Shown here piece by piece: positions 32,508-42,225 of a stretch of 64,000 nt of DNA. Within the stretch, counting starts at the first letter, position 1, and every line of letters starts with the position of its first letter. Source of the stretch: JABRWC01 sp039961675. Its GTDB lineage: Bacteria; Planctomycetota; Phycisphaerae; UBA1845; Fen-1342. The translations under genes were made by a program, and so were the position numbers. A model generated the notes under the pieces. That model was not told where the DNA came from and ran no database searches. It saw nothing but the letters and a program-made list of their open reading frames with translations. The stretch is from the NCBI GenBank assembly GCA_039961675.1, contig JABRWC010000115.1, positions 6,240-70,239 of the forward strand. The letters run 5' to 3'.

Positions 32508-34774
32508 GCCGGCGCATGAATCTGACGGTGATACTGGTTGGGCTGTCGGCTGCGACGTGGGCGCAGGGTGCGAGCGTCTGGACCGAGTTTGGACCCGCGC
32601 CGACGGTCGACAGCACGTTCGAGTACGTCGGCCGCGTGTCGGCGGTCGTGTGCAGCCCCACCGATCCCGACCGCTACTTCGTGACCGGCGCGGACGGCGG
32701 TGTGTGGCGCACGACGGACGGCGGCGCGAGCTGGACGCCTGTGACGGCGGACATGCCCACGTCGGCGATGGGCGCGCTGGCGCTCGATCCGAGCGACGAA
32801 AACATCGTCTACGCGGGGACGGGCGAAGCGAATTACGCCAACCACAGCCGCTACGGGTTGGGTGTCTTCAAGTCTTATGACGGCGGCGACACCTGGGTGC
32901 AGATCGCGGAGGAGACCTTCGCCGGCCGCTGCTTCTCGCAGCTCGCGATTAACCCGCAAAACCCACAGGTGCTGTACGCCAGCATCGCCCGCGCGGGCGG
33001 GTTCCCCGAAATGGCCGGCGCCAAGCAGCACCCCGGCAGATTCGGCCCGCTGGGCGTCTTCCGCTCGGACGACGGCGGCGAGACTTGGACGCACCTGACC
33101 AACGGGCTGCCCGACCGCGCGGGCACGTCCGTGGTGATTGACCCGAGCAATCCAAACGTCGTCTACGCCGGCATCGGCCACATCTTCGGCGCTGCGGACA
33201 ACGGGATTTACAAGAGCACCGACGGCGGCGCGAGCTGGACGCGCCTGAGCACCGGCTTGCCGAGCAACTGGAGCGCGATCGGGCGAATCACGGTCGCCGT
33301 CGCGCCCAGTCAGCCGTCGCGCCTCTACGCGCTGATATCCAACGCCTGCGACGCGACCGGCGGCAACGGCGGGACGCAGGGCGCCTACCGCAGCGACAAC
33401 GGCGGCGCGAGCTGGACGACGATCAACGTGGGCACGGACTTGCAGGCCACGTACGGCTGGTTTCTGTCCGTCATCACCGTGCACCCGACCAACCCGGACC
33501 TGGTCTTCATGGGCGGGTTGAACCTGCGCCGCTCAACCAACGCCGGCACAAACTGGTCCACCGTCACGCCGCAGCACGTGGACATGCACGCGCTCGCCTG
33601 GGACGCCGCCGGGCGGCTGGTTTGCGGCAACGACGGCGGCGTTCACCGCTCGGCGGACAACGGCGCGACGTGGACGGCGCTGAATACCGGCCTGGGGACC
33701 ATGCAGCTCTACGCCGGACTGTCCACGCATCCGCTCGATGCGAACATTCTGTGGGGCGGATTCCAGGACAACGGGTCGAGCCGGCGGACCACGGCGGGCG
33801 TCGTGTGGGACCAGCGCCTCGGCGGCGACGGCGGCTGGACGCAGATCATCCAGCAGGTGCCGACCCGCTGGTACGGCGAGTTCCAGGGCACGGGAAACCT
33901 CTACCGCTCGGTGAACTCCGGCAACACCTTCGCCGGCGCGCGGAACGGAATCCCGTTCGGCGATCGCAACTGCTTCCTGCCGCCGTACGTCGGCGACCCG
34001 GTGAACAGCGACCGCATGCTGTACGCAACGCAGCGGATCTACGAGACGCTGGACCGCGGCAACAATTGGGCCGCGATCAGCGGTGACCTGACCAAAGGAC
34101 AGGGTGCAATCCGCGCGTTGGCGATCGCTCCGTCTGATCCGCTGGTCGTTTACGCCGCGACCAATGACGGAAACGTGCAGCGGTCCGACGACGGCGGCTT
34201 CAATTGGACGCTGCTGCTCGACGACAATCCCGGCTGGCCGCGCGTCACGCGCGAGCTGCGCGTCGATCCGCAGGACCCGATGACCGTCTACCTGGCCGGT
34301 GCGGTCTTCGGAGCGCCGAAGGTTCGACGCTCTACCGACGGCGGTCAGACGTGGAGCGTGCTCGACGGCGACCTGCCGGACGTCCCCGTGAACGTGATCG
34401 CGGTCGACGTGCGCGGCGTGCAGACCGTGCTGTACGCCGGCTCGGACACCGGCGTCTTCCGCTCCGTGGACATGGGGCAGAGCTGGCGGCGCTTCGGCGA
34501 CGGCCTGCCGACCGCCGCCGTCATCGACCTGGCCGCGGATACGCCGCGGAATCGCCTGGTGGCCGCGACGCAGGGCCGCGGCGTGTGGGTCGCGCCGGCG
34601 GGCGTGCTGGGCGATCTGGACTTCGACGGCGACGTGGACATCGCCGATCTGAGCGAGCTGCTCACTGATTTCGGCTGCGAGGCGGGCGATTGCGCGGGTG
34701 ATGTGGACGGTGACGGGGATACGGACATCGCCGATCTGAGCGCGTTGTTGACGGAGTACGGCGGGGTGGTCTGA
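32504..34774 (+). CDS. Secreted BNR/sortilin-type beta-propeller with dockerin-like tail
   Basis: A 756-aa exported protein. After a signal peptide it has at least ten BNR-type blades, each with a S/T-x-D-G-G-x-T/S-W signature (RTTDGGASWT, KSYDGGDTW, RSDDGGETW, KSTDGGASW, RSTDGGQTW and others). This is the fold of sortilin-like and some glycoside-hydrolase propellers. The last 55 residues carry two calcium-loop motifs, DFDGDVDIADLSELL and DVDGDGDTDIADLSALL, like a type I dockerin or the planctomycete variant of it. No catalytic residues are obvious. It likely has a structural or binding role on the surface. Confidence 0.88.
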   Translation: MSRRMNLTVILVGLSAATWAQGASVWTEFGPAPTVDSTFEYVGRVSAVVCSPTDPDRYFVTGADGGVWRTTDGGASWTPVTADMPTSAMGALALDPSDENIVYAGTGEANYANHSRYGLGVFKSYDGGDTWVQIAEETFAGRCFSQLAINPQNPQVLYASIARAGGFPEMAGAKQHPGRFGPLGVFRSDDGGETWTHLTNGLPDRAGTSVVIDPSNPNVVYAGIGHIFGAADNGIYKSTDGGASWTRLSTGLPSNWSAIGRITVAVAPSQPSRLYALISNACDATGGNGGTQGAYRSDNGGASWTTINVGTDLQATYGWFLSVITVHPTNPDLVFMGGLNLRRSTNAGTNWSTVTPQHVDMHALAWDAAGRLVCGNDGGVHRSADNGATWTALNTGLGTMQLYAGLSTHPLDANILWGGFQDNGSSRRTTAGVVWDQRLGGDGGWTQIIQQVPTRWYGEFQGTGNLYRSVNSGNTFAGARNGIPFGDRNCFLPPYVGDPVNSDRMLYATQRIYETLDRGNNWAAISGDLTKGQGAIRALAIAPSDPLVVYAATNDGNVQRSDDGGFNWTLLLDDNPGWPRVTRELRVDPQDPMTVYLAGAVFGAPKVRRSTDGGQTWSVLDGDLPDVPVNVIAVDVRGVQTVLYAGSDTGVFRSVDMGQSWRRFGDGLPTAAVIDLAADTPRNRLVAATQGRGVWVAPAGVLGDLDFDGDVDIADLSELLTDFGCEAGDCAGDVDGDGDTDIADLSALLTEYGGVV

Positions 34775-34997
34775 CCGCGCGGCGGTGCGTGTTGGTTGTC
34801 ATGCCGGGGAGCTGCGCAACGGTTGCGCGGCTGCGAAAGACCGCTTCCTCGTCCTGGCGAAAGCGGAGTCGCGGCGCGGCTGGAACGGCCGTTCAGGGTG
34901 ACGGTGTGGTTGGTTCGCGCTTTGATCGCTGGAAACGCGCCAGGCGAACGGGTGATCTGTCCGCCGCGAGCGAGTCGGCGGCGTCTGGTGCGGGAGA

Positions 34998-35726
34998 TCA
35001 GGCGACCCGCTCTTCGTCGTCGCTGCGCTCGACCAGCCCCAGCGTTTCCAAAGCCAGGCGCGCCGCCTTCTGCTCCGCCTCCTTCTTGCTCGGGCCCCAG
35101 GCGCTGGGGAATTGCTGCGCGCCGAGCGAGACGGCGACCTCGAAGCACTTGGCGTGGTCCGGCCCCTTTTCGTCGAGCAGCTCGTAGATCGGCGTCTGGT
35201 TCAGCACGCGCTGCGCGTGCTGCTGCAATTTCGATTTGAAGTTCGACTGGTGGTCCGAGCGGACGCACTCGTCGATTTCCCCGCCCATGTGGCGCAGGAT
35301 GAACTCGCGCGCCACCTCGAAACCGCCGTCGAGATACACGGCCGCGATCACCGGTTCCTGCACCGCCGAGGACAGGGACTTCGGCAGGTCGTCGCCCGGC
35401 GACATGCCCTGGCCCAGCAGCAGCGCGTCCGTGAGCCGCAGTTGATCTGCCACCCGGGCGCAGGCTTTGCGCGACACGACCGCGGACTTGATCTTGGTGA
35501 GCTCGCCTTCCATCGCGTCCGGCAGGCGGCGATACAGCTCCTCGCACACGACCAGGCCGAGCACGGCGTCGCCCAGGAACTCCAGACGCTCGTTGCTCTC
35601 GACGCGCGTATTGGCGGAAGACGAGTGCGTGAGCGCGGCGCGCAGCAGCTCTGCGTCGCGGAAGCGATAGTGTATGCGTGCCTGGCACTCGTCAAGCTGA
35701 GACGTATTCGAGTTCGTTGTGCTCAT
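34998..35726 (-). CDS. rnc: Ribonuclease III
   Basis: A 242-aa double-strand-specific endoribonuclease for rRNA and mRNA processing. The signature NERLEFLGDAVLG lies at residues 45-57, with Glu49 and Asp53 as metal ligands. A C-terminal dsRBD follows, with GPSKKEAEQKAARLALETLG. In the second acidic motif, Glu124 is present (SSAVQEPVIAAVYLDGG). However, the Asp expected three residues earlier (D-x-x-E in E. coli) is Ala121. This could be a real variation or an alignment shift. The gene stands alone; rnc is often next to era or acpP, but not here. Confidence 0.94.
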   Translation of the reverse strand: MSTTNSNTSQLDECQARIHYRFRDAELLRAALTHSSSANTRVESNERLEFLGDAVLGLVVCEELYRRLPDAMEGELTKIKSAVVSRKACARVADQLRLTDALLLGQGMSPGDDLPKSLSSAVQEPVIAAVYLDGGFEVAREFILRHMGGEIDECVRSDHQSNFKSKLQQHAQRVLNQTPIYELLDEKGPDHAKCFEVAVSLGAQQFPSAWGPSKKEAEQKAARLALETLGLVERSDDEERVA

Positions 35727-36078
35727 GCGATCGGGTCGGATTCGATGCAGTCCGCGCCGGCCAGCTCGACGGGGAATTGACTTCGCCCAGACCGGCTCCT
35801 CCGCCGGCTCGGAGGCGAAGCATGCTGCCCGCGTACTATAATGGATTATCGGCAGCGCCGCCCCCGGATTTTCAGCGCAACCGCGCGGCGCCGCTCCGCC
35901 GCGCCGTGTGCCGCGTCCCCCTTATACTGCTTCGTCGCAGGCGCTGTCACGATGTGCTGCCGCGGCGGCCCGCGCATCGAGCGGCGTCGAAGCCGCGCCG
36001 AACAGGCGGCGCGCTCGCCAACGGGACGACACCGCGTGCCTGCCGATGCCATGCGGGGGGAAGGGAAGTCCGGCAAAG
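35727..36078. other. Divergent intergenic region between rnc and the radical SAM gene
   Basis: 352 bases without a convincing gene, although open frames cross it. TATAAT at 35837-35842 (rightward) overlaps TATAGT on the other strand (35841-35836), so both divergent genes may start from here. No strong -35 box accompanies either. A self-complementary GCCGG/CCGGC-rich stretch lies at about 35790-35815. Confidence 0.45.
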
Positions 36079-38154
36079 ATGAGCAGCCTGCGCGAGCGCA
36101 TCAGCGAAGAACTCCTGCCGTTCGTGGAGCAGCCCGCCCAGTACATCGGCGGCGAATGGAACCAGCTCGTCCGCCCGGGCGACTGGGAGCGGGCGGAGAT
36201 TCGCGTCGCGGTGGCGTTCCCGGACACGTACACGATCGGCATGTCGCACCTGGGCTGCCAGATTCTCTACTGGCTCTGCAACCACACGCCGGGCGTCTGC
36301 GCCGAGCGCACCTACGCGCCGTGGATCGACGCGGAAAAGGTGATGCGCGACAAGCGCATCCCGCTGTTCACCTGGGACACGCGGCAGCCCGTCGCCGACG
36401 CCGACATGCTTGCGATCTCGCTGCAGTACGAGCTGTGCTTCACCACCGTGCTGAACCTGCTCGACCTCGCGGGCGTGCCGTTGCTTGCCCGAGATCGGAC
36501 GGATGCGCACCCGCTCGTGATCGCCGGCGGACCGCAGGCCGACAACCCCGAACCGATGGCCGAGTTCCTCGACCTGGTCGTCATCGGCGATGGTGAGCAC
36601 AGCATGGCCGCGATCCTCGAGGCGTACCGCGAGTACAAACGCGCCGGCGTGCCGCGACGCGAGATGATCGTCCGCATGGCGCGGCGTTTCCCGTGGATCT
36701 ACGCGCCGAACCTGTACGAAATCCGCTATCAGTCCGACGGCACGATCGCCGAGCGCATCGCGAAGGTTGAGGGAATTCCAGAACGCATCGAGCGCTGCAA
36801 GACGCCGGACTTCGAGGACGCCCCGTTTCCTCGCCGCCCGCTCGTGCCCTGGGTCGAGGTGGTCCACGACCGCATCGCGATCGAGATCATGCGCGGCTGC
36901 CCGCAGGTGTGCCGCTTTTGTCACGCCGGCTACACCAAACGTCCGCTGCACTACCGCTCGCCGGACCGCATTCTGGAGATCGCGGAAGAGGCGTACTGGG
37001 CCACCGGCCACAAGGAGATCGGGCTGCTCTCGCTCAGCACGGCGGACTACCCGCTGCTGCCGGAACTGGCCGCGAAGGCCAACGAGCGCTTCGCGCCGCG
37101 CATGGTAAACCTGAGCTTCCCATCGCTGCGCATCGACAGGATGCTCCAGAACATCCCGTGGATGGGCAGCGGCGTCCGCAAGGGCGGGATCACGATGGCG
37201 GTCGAGGCGGCCCGCGACGACATGCGCCGCGCCATCCGCAAGAAGGTCACCGACGGCAACCTCATGGAAGGCGTGCGCGAGGTCTACAGGGCCGGCTGGA
37301 ACCGCGTGAAGCTGTACTTCATGTCGGGCTTCCCCGGCGAGCGCGACGACGACATCACGGGGATATGGAACCTGTCCAACGCGGTGAGCCTGGAGCGGCG
37401 CTCGATCGGCCAGCCGCCGGCGCACGTGATCGCCAGCGTCGGCTGGCTCGTGCCCAAGCCGTTCACGCCGCTGCAATGGATGGCCCAGCCGCGCGCGGAG
37501 TACTACCGCAAGGTGCAGGAACGCCTGAAGGCGCTTGCCACCAAGCCGCGGAGGCACAAACAAATGGACGACGGGACAGAGGGTACACTGGGGAGTACAC
37601 GAGGTGGCACAGGCGTCTCGCCTCCCTCAGCTTCAAGTAGCACAGGCGTTCCGCCTGTGGACACCTCTGGGAGTCGCTTCATTGTCTCCGGCAGCTACGG
37701 CTCCGCCAACGAGATGGCCAGCGAAAACGAGTTCATGCGTCAGGACTCCGTCCGGCGTGCTTACGGCAGGGACAGGGAGCCGCGCGGCATCGTGACGATT
37801 AAGACGCACGACCCGCAACGCGCCATACTCGAAGCCGTCTTCGCCCGCGGCGATCGCCGGCTCGGCGCCGTGATTCACGAGGCGTGGCGCCGCGGGGCGC
37901 GCTTCGACGGCTGGGACGAGTGCTACAACGACGCGATCTGGCAGCAGGCCTACGCCGCCACTGGCGTCGACCCGGATTGGTACGCGCACCGCGAGCGGCG
38001 CTTCGACGAGGCGCTGCCGTGGGATTTCATCGGCCTGCATATGCGCCGCAGTTATCTTGAGGATGCGTACGACGACGTATTCAAGAAAGTCGGCGCCGCC
38101 AGACCGTTGCCGGTGCTTGCCGGCGCGGGGCCGCCCGCGGCCGGCCCGGCCTGA
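36079..38154 (+). CDS. B12-binding radical SAM protein (TIGR03960 type)
   Basis: A 691-aa protein of the TIGR03960 group. The N-terminal third is a cobalamin-binding-like Rossmann domain without the classical DxHxxG being obvious. The radical SAM cluster motif CPQVCRFC supplies Cys274, Cys278 and Cys281. Downstream GVRKGGITMAVEAA and FMSGFPGERDDDI are typical. The family is usually fused or adjacent to a DUF2344 partner and is suspected to modify RNA or a protein; no DUF2344 gene is adjacent here. Residues about 505-530 form a Ser/Thr/Gly/Pro insert encoded by a repeat element. The start is the ATG at 36079 after a weak ribosome site. Confidence 0.92.
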   Translation: MSSLRERISEELLPFVEQPAQYIGGEWNQLVRPGDWERAEIRVAVAFPDTYTIGMSHLGCQILYWLCNHTPGVCAERTYAPWIDAEKVMRDKRIPLFTWDTRQPVADADMLAISLQYELCFTTVLNLLDLAGVPLLARDRTDAHPLVIAGGPQADNPEPMAEFLDLVVIGDGEHSMAAILEAYREYKRAGVPRREMIVRMARRFPWIYAPNLYEIRYQSDGTIAERIAKVEGIPERIERCKTPDFEDAPFPRRPLVPWVEVVHDRIAIEIMRGCPQVCRFCHAGYTKRPLHYRSPDRILEIAEEAYWATGHKEIGLLSLSTADYPLLPELAAKANERFAPRMVNLSFPSLRIDRMLQNIPWMGSGVRKGGITMAVEAARDDMRRAIRKKVTDGNLMEGVREVYRAGWNRVKLYFMSGFPGERDDDITGIWNLSNAVSLERRSIGQPPAHVIASVGWLVPKPFTPLQWMAQPRAEYYRKVQERLKALATKPRRHKQMDDGTEGTLGSTRGGTGVSPPSASSSTGVPPVDTSGSRFIVSGSYGSANEMASENEFMRQDSVRRAYGRDREPRGIVTIKTHDPQRAILEAVFARGDRRLGAVIHEAWRRGARFDGWDECYNDAIWQQAYAATGVDPDWYAHRERRFDEALPWDFIGLHMRRSYLEDAYDDVFKKVGAARPLPVLAGAGPPAAGPA
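37605..37656 (+). repeat. Two copies of an interspersed palindromic repeat inside a coding sequence
   Basis: TGGCACAGGCGTCTCGCCT (37605-37623) and TAGCACAGGCGTTCCGCCT (37638-37656) match at 16 of 19 positions and lie 33 bases apart. Each has the core AGGCG-xxx-CGCCT, a short hairpin. They are translated in frame as TGVSPP and STGVPPV within the radical SAM protein. A third copy occurs between genes at 52439-52457. Confidence 0.8.
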
Positions 38155-38352
38155 GACCACGCGCCGCGGATTGTTTTCCGAGCCATTTGTCGGTTTCCGG
38201 GTTTCGCCACGGCCGGCCATCGGTCCGCGAATTCCGCGCACGGCTGCGCATGCGGCGTGAGACTCGCGCCGTGCGCCGCAATCTGCCGCTTCCTCCCCCG
38301 CACGGGGCGTCTTGCGCGCATGATTCATGCATCGCGCGCAAGGAGCAATCCC

Positions 38353-38886
38353 ATGCCGCAGGAACGGCGACACCTGGAGTTCTTCGGACCCGATCTCGGA
38401 CGCGGACCCGTGCTGTCCGGGGCGGCGCCAGTGGCGGCGGTGCAGATCGCGGCCGCGCTGGCCCAAATCCGCAGCCCGCTGCTGCGCAGCGACAGTGAGC
38501 TGACGGAGCACGCCTCGTTCATCCGCACGCTGGCGGACATCCTGTTCCCGGACGACGCGACCATGATCCAGGTCGAGGCTGCGCCAGAAAGCAACGACGT
38601 GATCGACACCGTCATCCGCACGCCCGTCGGTTCGAACCATCTGCGCTACTGCTGGCTGGCGGACTCGGTCGGCGGCGGCGAGACGGCGCTCGCGCCCGAC
38701 GAGGTGGACTGGCTCCAGGGGACCGTGCTCCAGACGGTCTCCGCCGACAAGCGCTACCTGGTCATCGCGCCGACCACGGGCCTGACGAACGTGCGCGTCA
38801 CGTACTCCAGCGACCGGACGTGGTACTGGGCGGTGACGCGGCTGGGGCGTGTGTACTACTCGAACGCGCTGAATTTCAACGCGTGA
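38353..38886 (+). CDS. Protein of unknown function
   Basis: A 177-aa protein with AGGAG eight bases before the ATG. There is no signal peptide or membrane helix. The N-terminal half looks helical (AAVQIAAALAQIRSPLLRSDSELTEHASFIRTLADILF) and the C-terminal half beta-rich (KRYLVIAPTTGLTNVRVTYSSDRTWYWAV). I do not recognise a family. It is flanked by the radical SAM gene and, in the opposite direction, a metallopeptidase gene; context gives no function. Confidence 0.6.
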   Translation: MPQERRHLEFFGPDLGRGPVLSGAAPVAAVQIAAALAQIRSPLLRSDSELTEHASFIRTLADILFPDDATMIQVEAAPESNDVIDTVIRTPVGSNHLRYCWLADSVGGGETALAPDEVDWLQGTVLQTVSADKRYLVIAPTTGLTNVRVTYSSDRTWYWAVTRLGRVYYSNALNFNA

Positions 38887-39129
38887 CCTCCGTCAGCTTG
38901 AGCCGGGACCGGCGCTCCGCGATCCGTCCAGCAAAGCGATTTCTGGATTTATTCCGGGCGCCATGCCGACGGCGTTTTCGTCGGGTCGTCACTCGGCCGG
39001 TGGGGCGTCCGTCCCTGGAAGCATTGATTCAGGCCAGGCACGCCCCTGGAATCACGCGTATTTCGCGCCTGGCTCGTGGGCCACGAAGGGCCGGCGCTGC
39101 CTGGACCGTTGATTACGGCGGGCCGAGTC

Positions 39130-40524
39130 TCACGGCCGCGCCGGGTTCCACGGCTTGCCGCCGCAGGTCAGCTTCAGCGGCGCTTCGACCAGCTTCTTCT
39201 CGATCGCGACGCGCTCCGCATCGTCGAACCCGTAGAAGAATACCGCCACGCGCGGCGCCAGGCGCACGACCTCGCGCTGCGGCAGGGCGCGCTCGAAGAG
39301 GTAATCCTCGATGAACTCGTCGCGGTCGTCGGCCGTGTCCCACGCGGTGATCCACACGCCGCGAAGCCCCTTCATCCCCTTGCTCGCCGCTTCCCGGTCG
39401 GGTCCGTCGGCCAGCAGGTAGAAGCGATCGCCCCCCCAGCCGGTCGCCGCGTCATTGGTCCAGAATGTCGGCTGGGCCGCGGCGATGAGGTTCAGCTCAC
39501 GGTGCTCATCGGAAGAAAGCAGCGCGCAGAGCAGTTCGCCGACCGTGTTGGCATGAATCACGTGCCGCCGTTCGGACTGAATCAGCGCCTGGATTTGTCG
39601 GTCGTCCACCAGAACCGGTTCGTCGCGGCGGCCGGCGCGCCAGTATTTTTCCGGGTGCAGGATCTGTTCGCTGGAGCGCGGCGGGTCCTTCAGCGCCGCC
39701 AGCACGTCGTCCGCCTCGTTGGAATCGCCGGCCATTTTCGTGGGGTCGCCGCGGTAGACGAACAGCATGCCGCACATGTACTGCGCGATGAGCGCGGAGA
39801 AATACGGCGGCGCGCGGAGCAGCGGCTCGGCCCGCTGCATCTCGCGCATCTGCACTTCGGCCAGCTGCGCCGCGTCGTATTGGCCGGAACCCATGGCCTG
39901 CATCATGTAGCGCGTCATCAGCGCCGTGGCGGAGCCTTCGAGGACCGAGCCGACCGCCAGCGCCGCGTCTTCGGACAACTCCGGGTCGAAGGCCAGCTTC
40001 TGCAAATCGACGTACTGGTCGTCCAGCGCGTGCGTCAGCTCGTGCGCCACGAGCGTGCGATTCAGCAGCGGCCCGTAGTCCACGCCGCTCCGCTTGAGCA
40101 TGTAGAACGTCTTCGTCTCCGGGTCGTAGAACCCGCCGACCTGGTTCAGCAGGACGTCCAGGAACGTCTGCTTCAGGTCGCAGTCGCCGGGAATCAGCCC
40201 GATCGTCCGCAGGAACGCCTCGGTGTTCCGCAGCTTCCCGCCGCCGTAGATCTGGTCGAAGAGCTTGGACTCAAGGTACCGGCGAAGCTGCGCCTCGTCG
40301 TACACGTCGGTCTTCACCGGCGTCTTGAACTTCCAGCCGCGGAGCTTCTCGACCTCGGCCTGCACATCCTTGGCCATCTGCACCCACTCGGCGCCGGTCG
40401 GCCCTTCGGCAGCGCGTGCGGAAGCGGCTTGCGATTCCTGTTTCGGAGGCGGCGCCGACAGCGCCGCAGCGCACACCGCCGCCGCCGCCAGGAGCGCCCA
40501 TCGAATCCGCGCCTGTTGATGCAT
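39130..40524 (-). CDS. Secreted HExxH metallopeptidase-like protein
   Basis: A 464-aa protein with a signal peptide (residues 1-24). A zinc-protease motif HELTHALDDQ lies at residues 161-170 (ligands His161 and His165, base Glu162). A downstream Glu197 in VLEGSATALM could be the third ligand, in the style of gluzincins. The region before it (NQVGGFYDPETKTFYMLKR) forms the expected strand. It is divergent from the secreted protein gene at 40613 with 88 bases between starts. The substrate is unknown; a cell-envelope or matrix protein is likely. Confidence 0.75.
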   Translation of the reverse strand: MHQQARIRWALLAAAAVCAAALSAPPPKQESQAASARAAEGPTGAEWVQMAKDVQAEVEKLRGWKFKTPVKTDVYDEAQLRRYLESKLFDQIYGGGKLRNTEAFLRTIGLIPGDCDLKQTFLDVLLNQVGGFYDPETKTFYMLKRSGVDYGPLLNRTLVAHELTHALDDQYVDLQKLAFDPELSEDAALAVGSVLEGSATALMTRYMMQAMGSGQYDAAQLAEVQMREMQRAEPLLRAPPYFSALIAQYMCGMLFVYRGDPTKMAGDSNEADDVLAALKDPPRSSEQILHPEKYWRAGRRDEPVLVDDRQIQALIQSERRHVIHANTVGELLCALLSSDEHRELNLIAAAQPTFWTNDAATGWGGDRFYLLADGPDREAASKGMKGLRGVWITAWDTADDRDEFIEDYLFERALPQREVVRLAPRVAVFFYGFDDAERVAIEKKLVEAPLKLTCGGKPWNPARP

Positions 40525-40612
40525 GTACCGCTCCTCCGTCCGCCGGTTCGCGCGCCGCGTTGACGCCTCCAGCGGACGGGACGATCTTATACTCCCGAGG
40601 TCGGATGAAGGA

Positions 40613-42073
40613 ATGAGGCCGCACCAGAAACCGCTGCGACTCCTTGCGCTGCTGATGGCCGCCTGCGGGCGGGCCGCGGCGGCCCAGCCGGCGTCCGCCC
40701 CGGCCCCGGCCGGCTTCATGCCGCTGGTAGACAAGAGCATCGGATTCGAGCTCCAGGCGCCGCTCGGCTGGAATTATGACCGCACGGGGTTCTTCGGCCC
40801 GGGTGGATCGAGCGGCGTCCTGCGCGGCGCGGCGCCGGACGGCCAGGCGACCATCCAGGTGCTCGTGTTCCGCGACGAATCCGCCGCGGACTTCGACGCC
40901 TGGGTCGAGTACTTCGGCCGCCAGCTCGCGGCCGTGACCGGCGTGCGCCAGGTGCGCATCGAGCCGCAGCGGGCCGCGGCGCGCCCCACGGCGATCGTCG
41001 ACGCGCCCGCGACGATCGGCGCCGATCGCGTCCGAACGCTGTACCACTGCACGCGGATCGACTCGGACACGGTCTGGGTCCTGTCATACTCCACGGTCGT
41101 CGGCCGGGGAGGAACGCTGGGCAGCGACGCCGAACCTGACGCCACGGCGCCGCTGGAGCTGCCGCCAGGATTTCGGCAGATGACGTCGGCGCTGCGCGTT
41201 CTGTACGAGCCGGCGGTCGGCGCGCAGGTCCGCGAAGCGCTGGAGCGCGGCCGGGATTACATCAACCGCTACCAGCTCCAGGAGGACATTCGCGAGGTAC
41301 GGATCGACGAACGTTCCCGGATTTACCTGATCCGCGTGGCCGGGCGCCCGGTCGGATACCTGACCCGTCAATTCCGCCGCGACACGGAGCCGCTCGAAGC
41401 CGCGCGTGGCACGGCACGCCCGCGCGAGGGACTGCGCGTACAAGAGCGCATCTGGCAGTTCGCCGACGACGGCGCGGCGCGCTTCGCGCGCATCGACCTC
41501 TTCTCGCGTCTCGACGGCAACACCGACCTGTTCGAGTTCCACGAGACGCGCTATCCGGCCGCGGGCGCTACGGGCGTGCGGCCGGTATTGACACACGATA
41601 AGTGCGTGCGCGAGGGCGATGCGCTCTTTTCGAGCTACGTGACCAGCCTGGACAGTGTCCTGCCCGACCCGCGCCCCCCGATCAAACTCGACGCGAGCTA
41701 TCTGGGTCTGGCGTGGGCGAGGGCGCTGCCCGCGCTGCTGGGCGACGGTGATCGGCCGGCGATCGCATTCTCGATCTACGACAGCGAGATGCGGGCGCTC
41801 CTGCCGTACACGATTCGGCCGCTCGGCCGGCGCTCGCTGCCGGGCGGCGGCACGGAAGCGCTGGCCTTCGAGACGCGGGAGGGCATTCTGCCGAGCACTT
41901 CGGCGCTGTACACCGACGAGCAGGGGCACATGCTGCGACTTGAATCCGGCGAGCTTGTGATCGAGCTAACCGACGAGACGGCGGTGGAAGCGCAGTTCCG
42001 CGCCAAGCGCGACGAGGTACTGCGCCGCGCGTCGTCGTCGTTGCCGCAGTTGCAACACAACTCGCCCCCGTGA
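40613..42073 (+). CDS. Secreted protein of unknown function
   Basis: A 486-aa exported protein: signal peptide, a short Ala/Pro linker, then a region beginning KSIGFELQAPLGWNYDRTGFFG that resembles the start of the lipid/ligand-binding 'PsbP/DUF1795'-like folds, though only weakly. The rest is beta-rich with no motif I recognise. GAAGGA stands directly before the ATG, and TATACT (40588-40593) lies 20 bases upstream as a likely -10. Convergent with the ribosomal operon, separated by its terminator. Confidence 0.6.
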   Translation: MRPHQKPLRLLALLMAACGRAAAAQPASAPAPAGFMPLVDKSIGFELQAPLGWNYDRTGFFGPGGSSGVLRGAAPDGQATIQVLVFRDESAADFDAWVEYFGRQLAAVTGVRQVRIEPQRAAARPTAIVDAPATIGADRVRTLYHCTRIDSDTVWVLSYSTVVGRGGTLGSDAEPDATAPLELPPGFRQMTSALRVLYEPAVGAQVREALERGRDYINRYQLQEDIREVRIDERSRIYLIRVAGRPVGYLTRQFRRDTEPLEAARGTARPREGLRVQERIWQFADDGAARFARIDLFSRLDGNTDLFEFHETRYPAAGATGVRPVLTHDKCVREGDALFSSYVTSLDSVLPDPRPPIKLDASYLGLAWARALPALLGDGDRPAIAFSIYDSEMRALLPYTIRPLGRRSLPGGGTEALAFETREGILPSTSALYTDEQGHMLRLESGELVIELTDETAVEAQFRAKRDEVLRRASSSLPQLQHNSPP

Positions 42074-42225
42074 GCCTGAGCGTGAACCTGCTCCGTAAGT
42101 TGTCGCGCCCATCAGAACCTCGAGCGCAAGCGAGGGCGGCTTGGGGATGCGGGCCAGCCGCTCGCTCGCGCTCGCGGTTGTGCGGTGCGCTCGCGAGGCG
42201 CGGCCGAGCCCAGTCGAGCGCAAGA

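Noticed and set aside
40560..40593. TTGACG...TATACT as a full promoter for the 40613 gene
   Set aside because: The spacing is 22 bases, too long for a standard promoter; only the TATACT box is mentioned.
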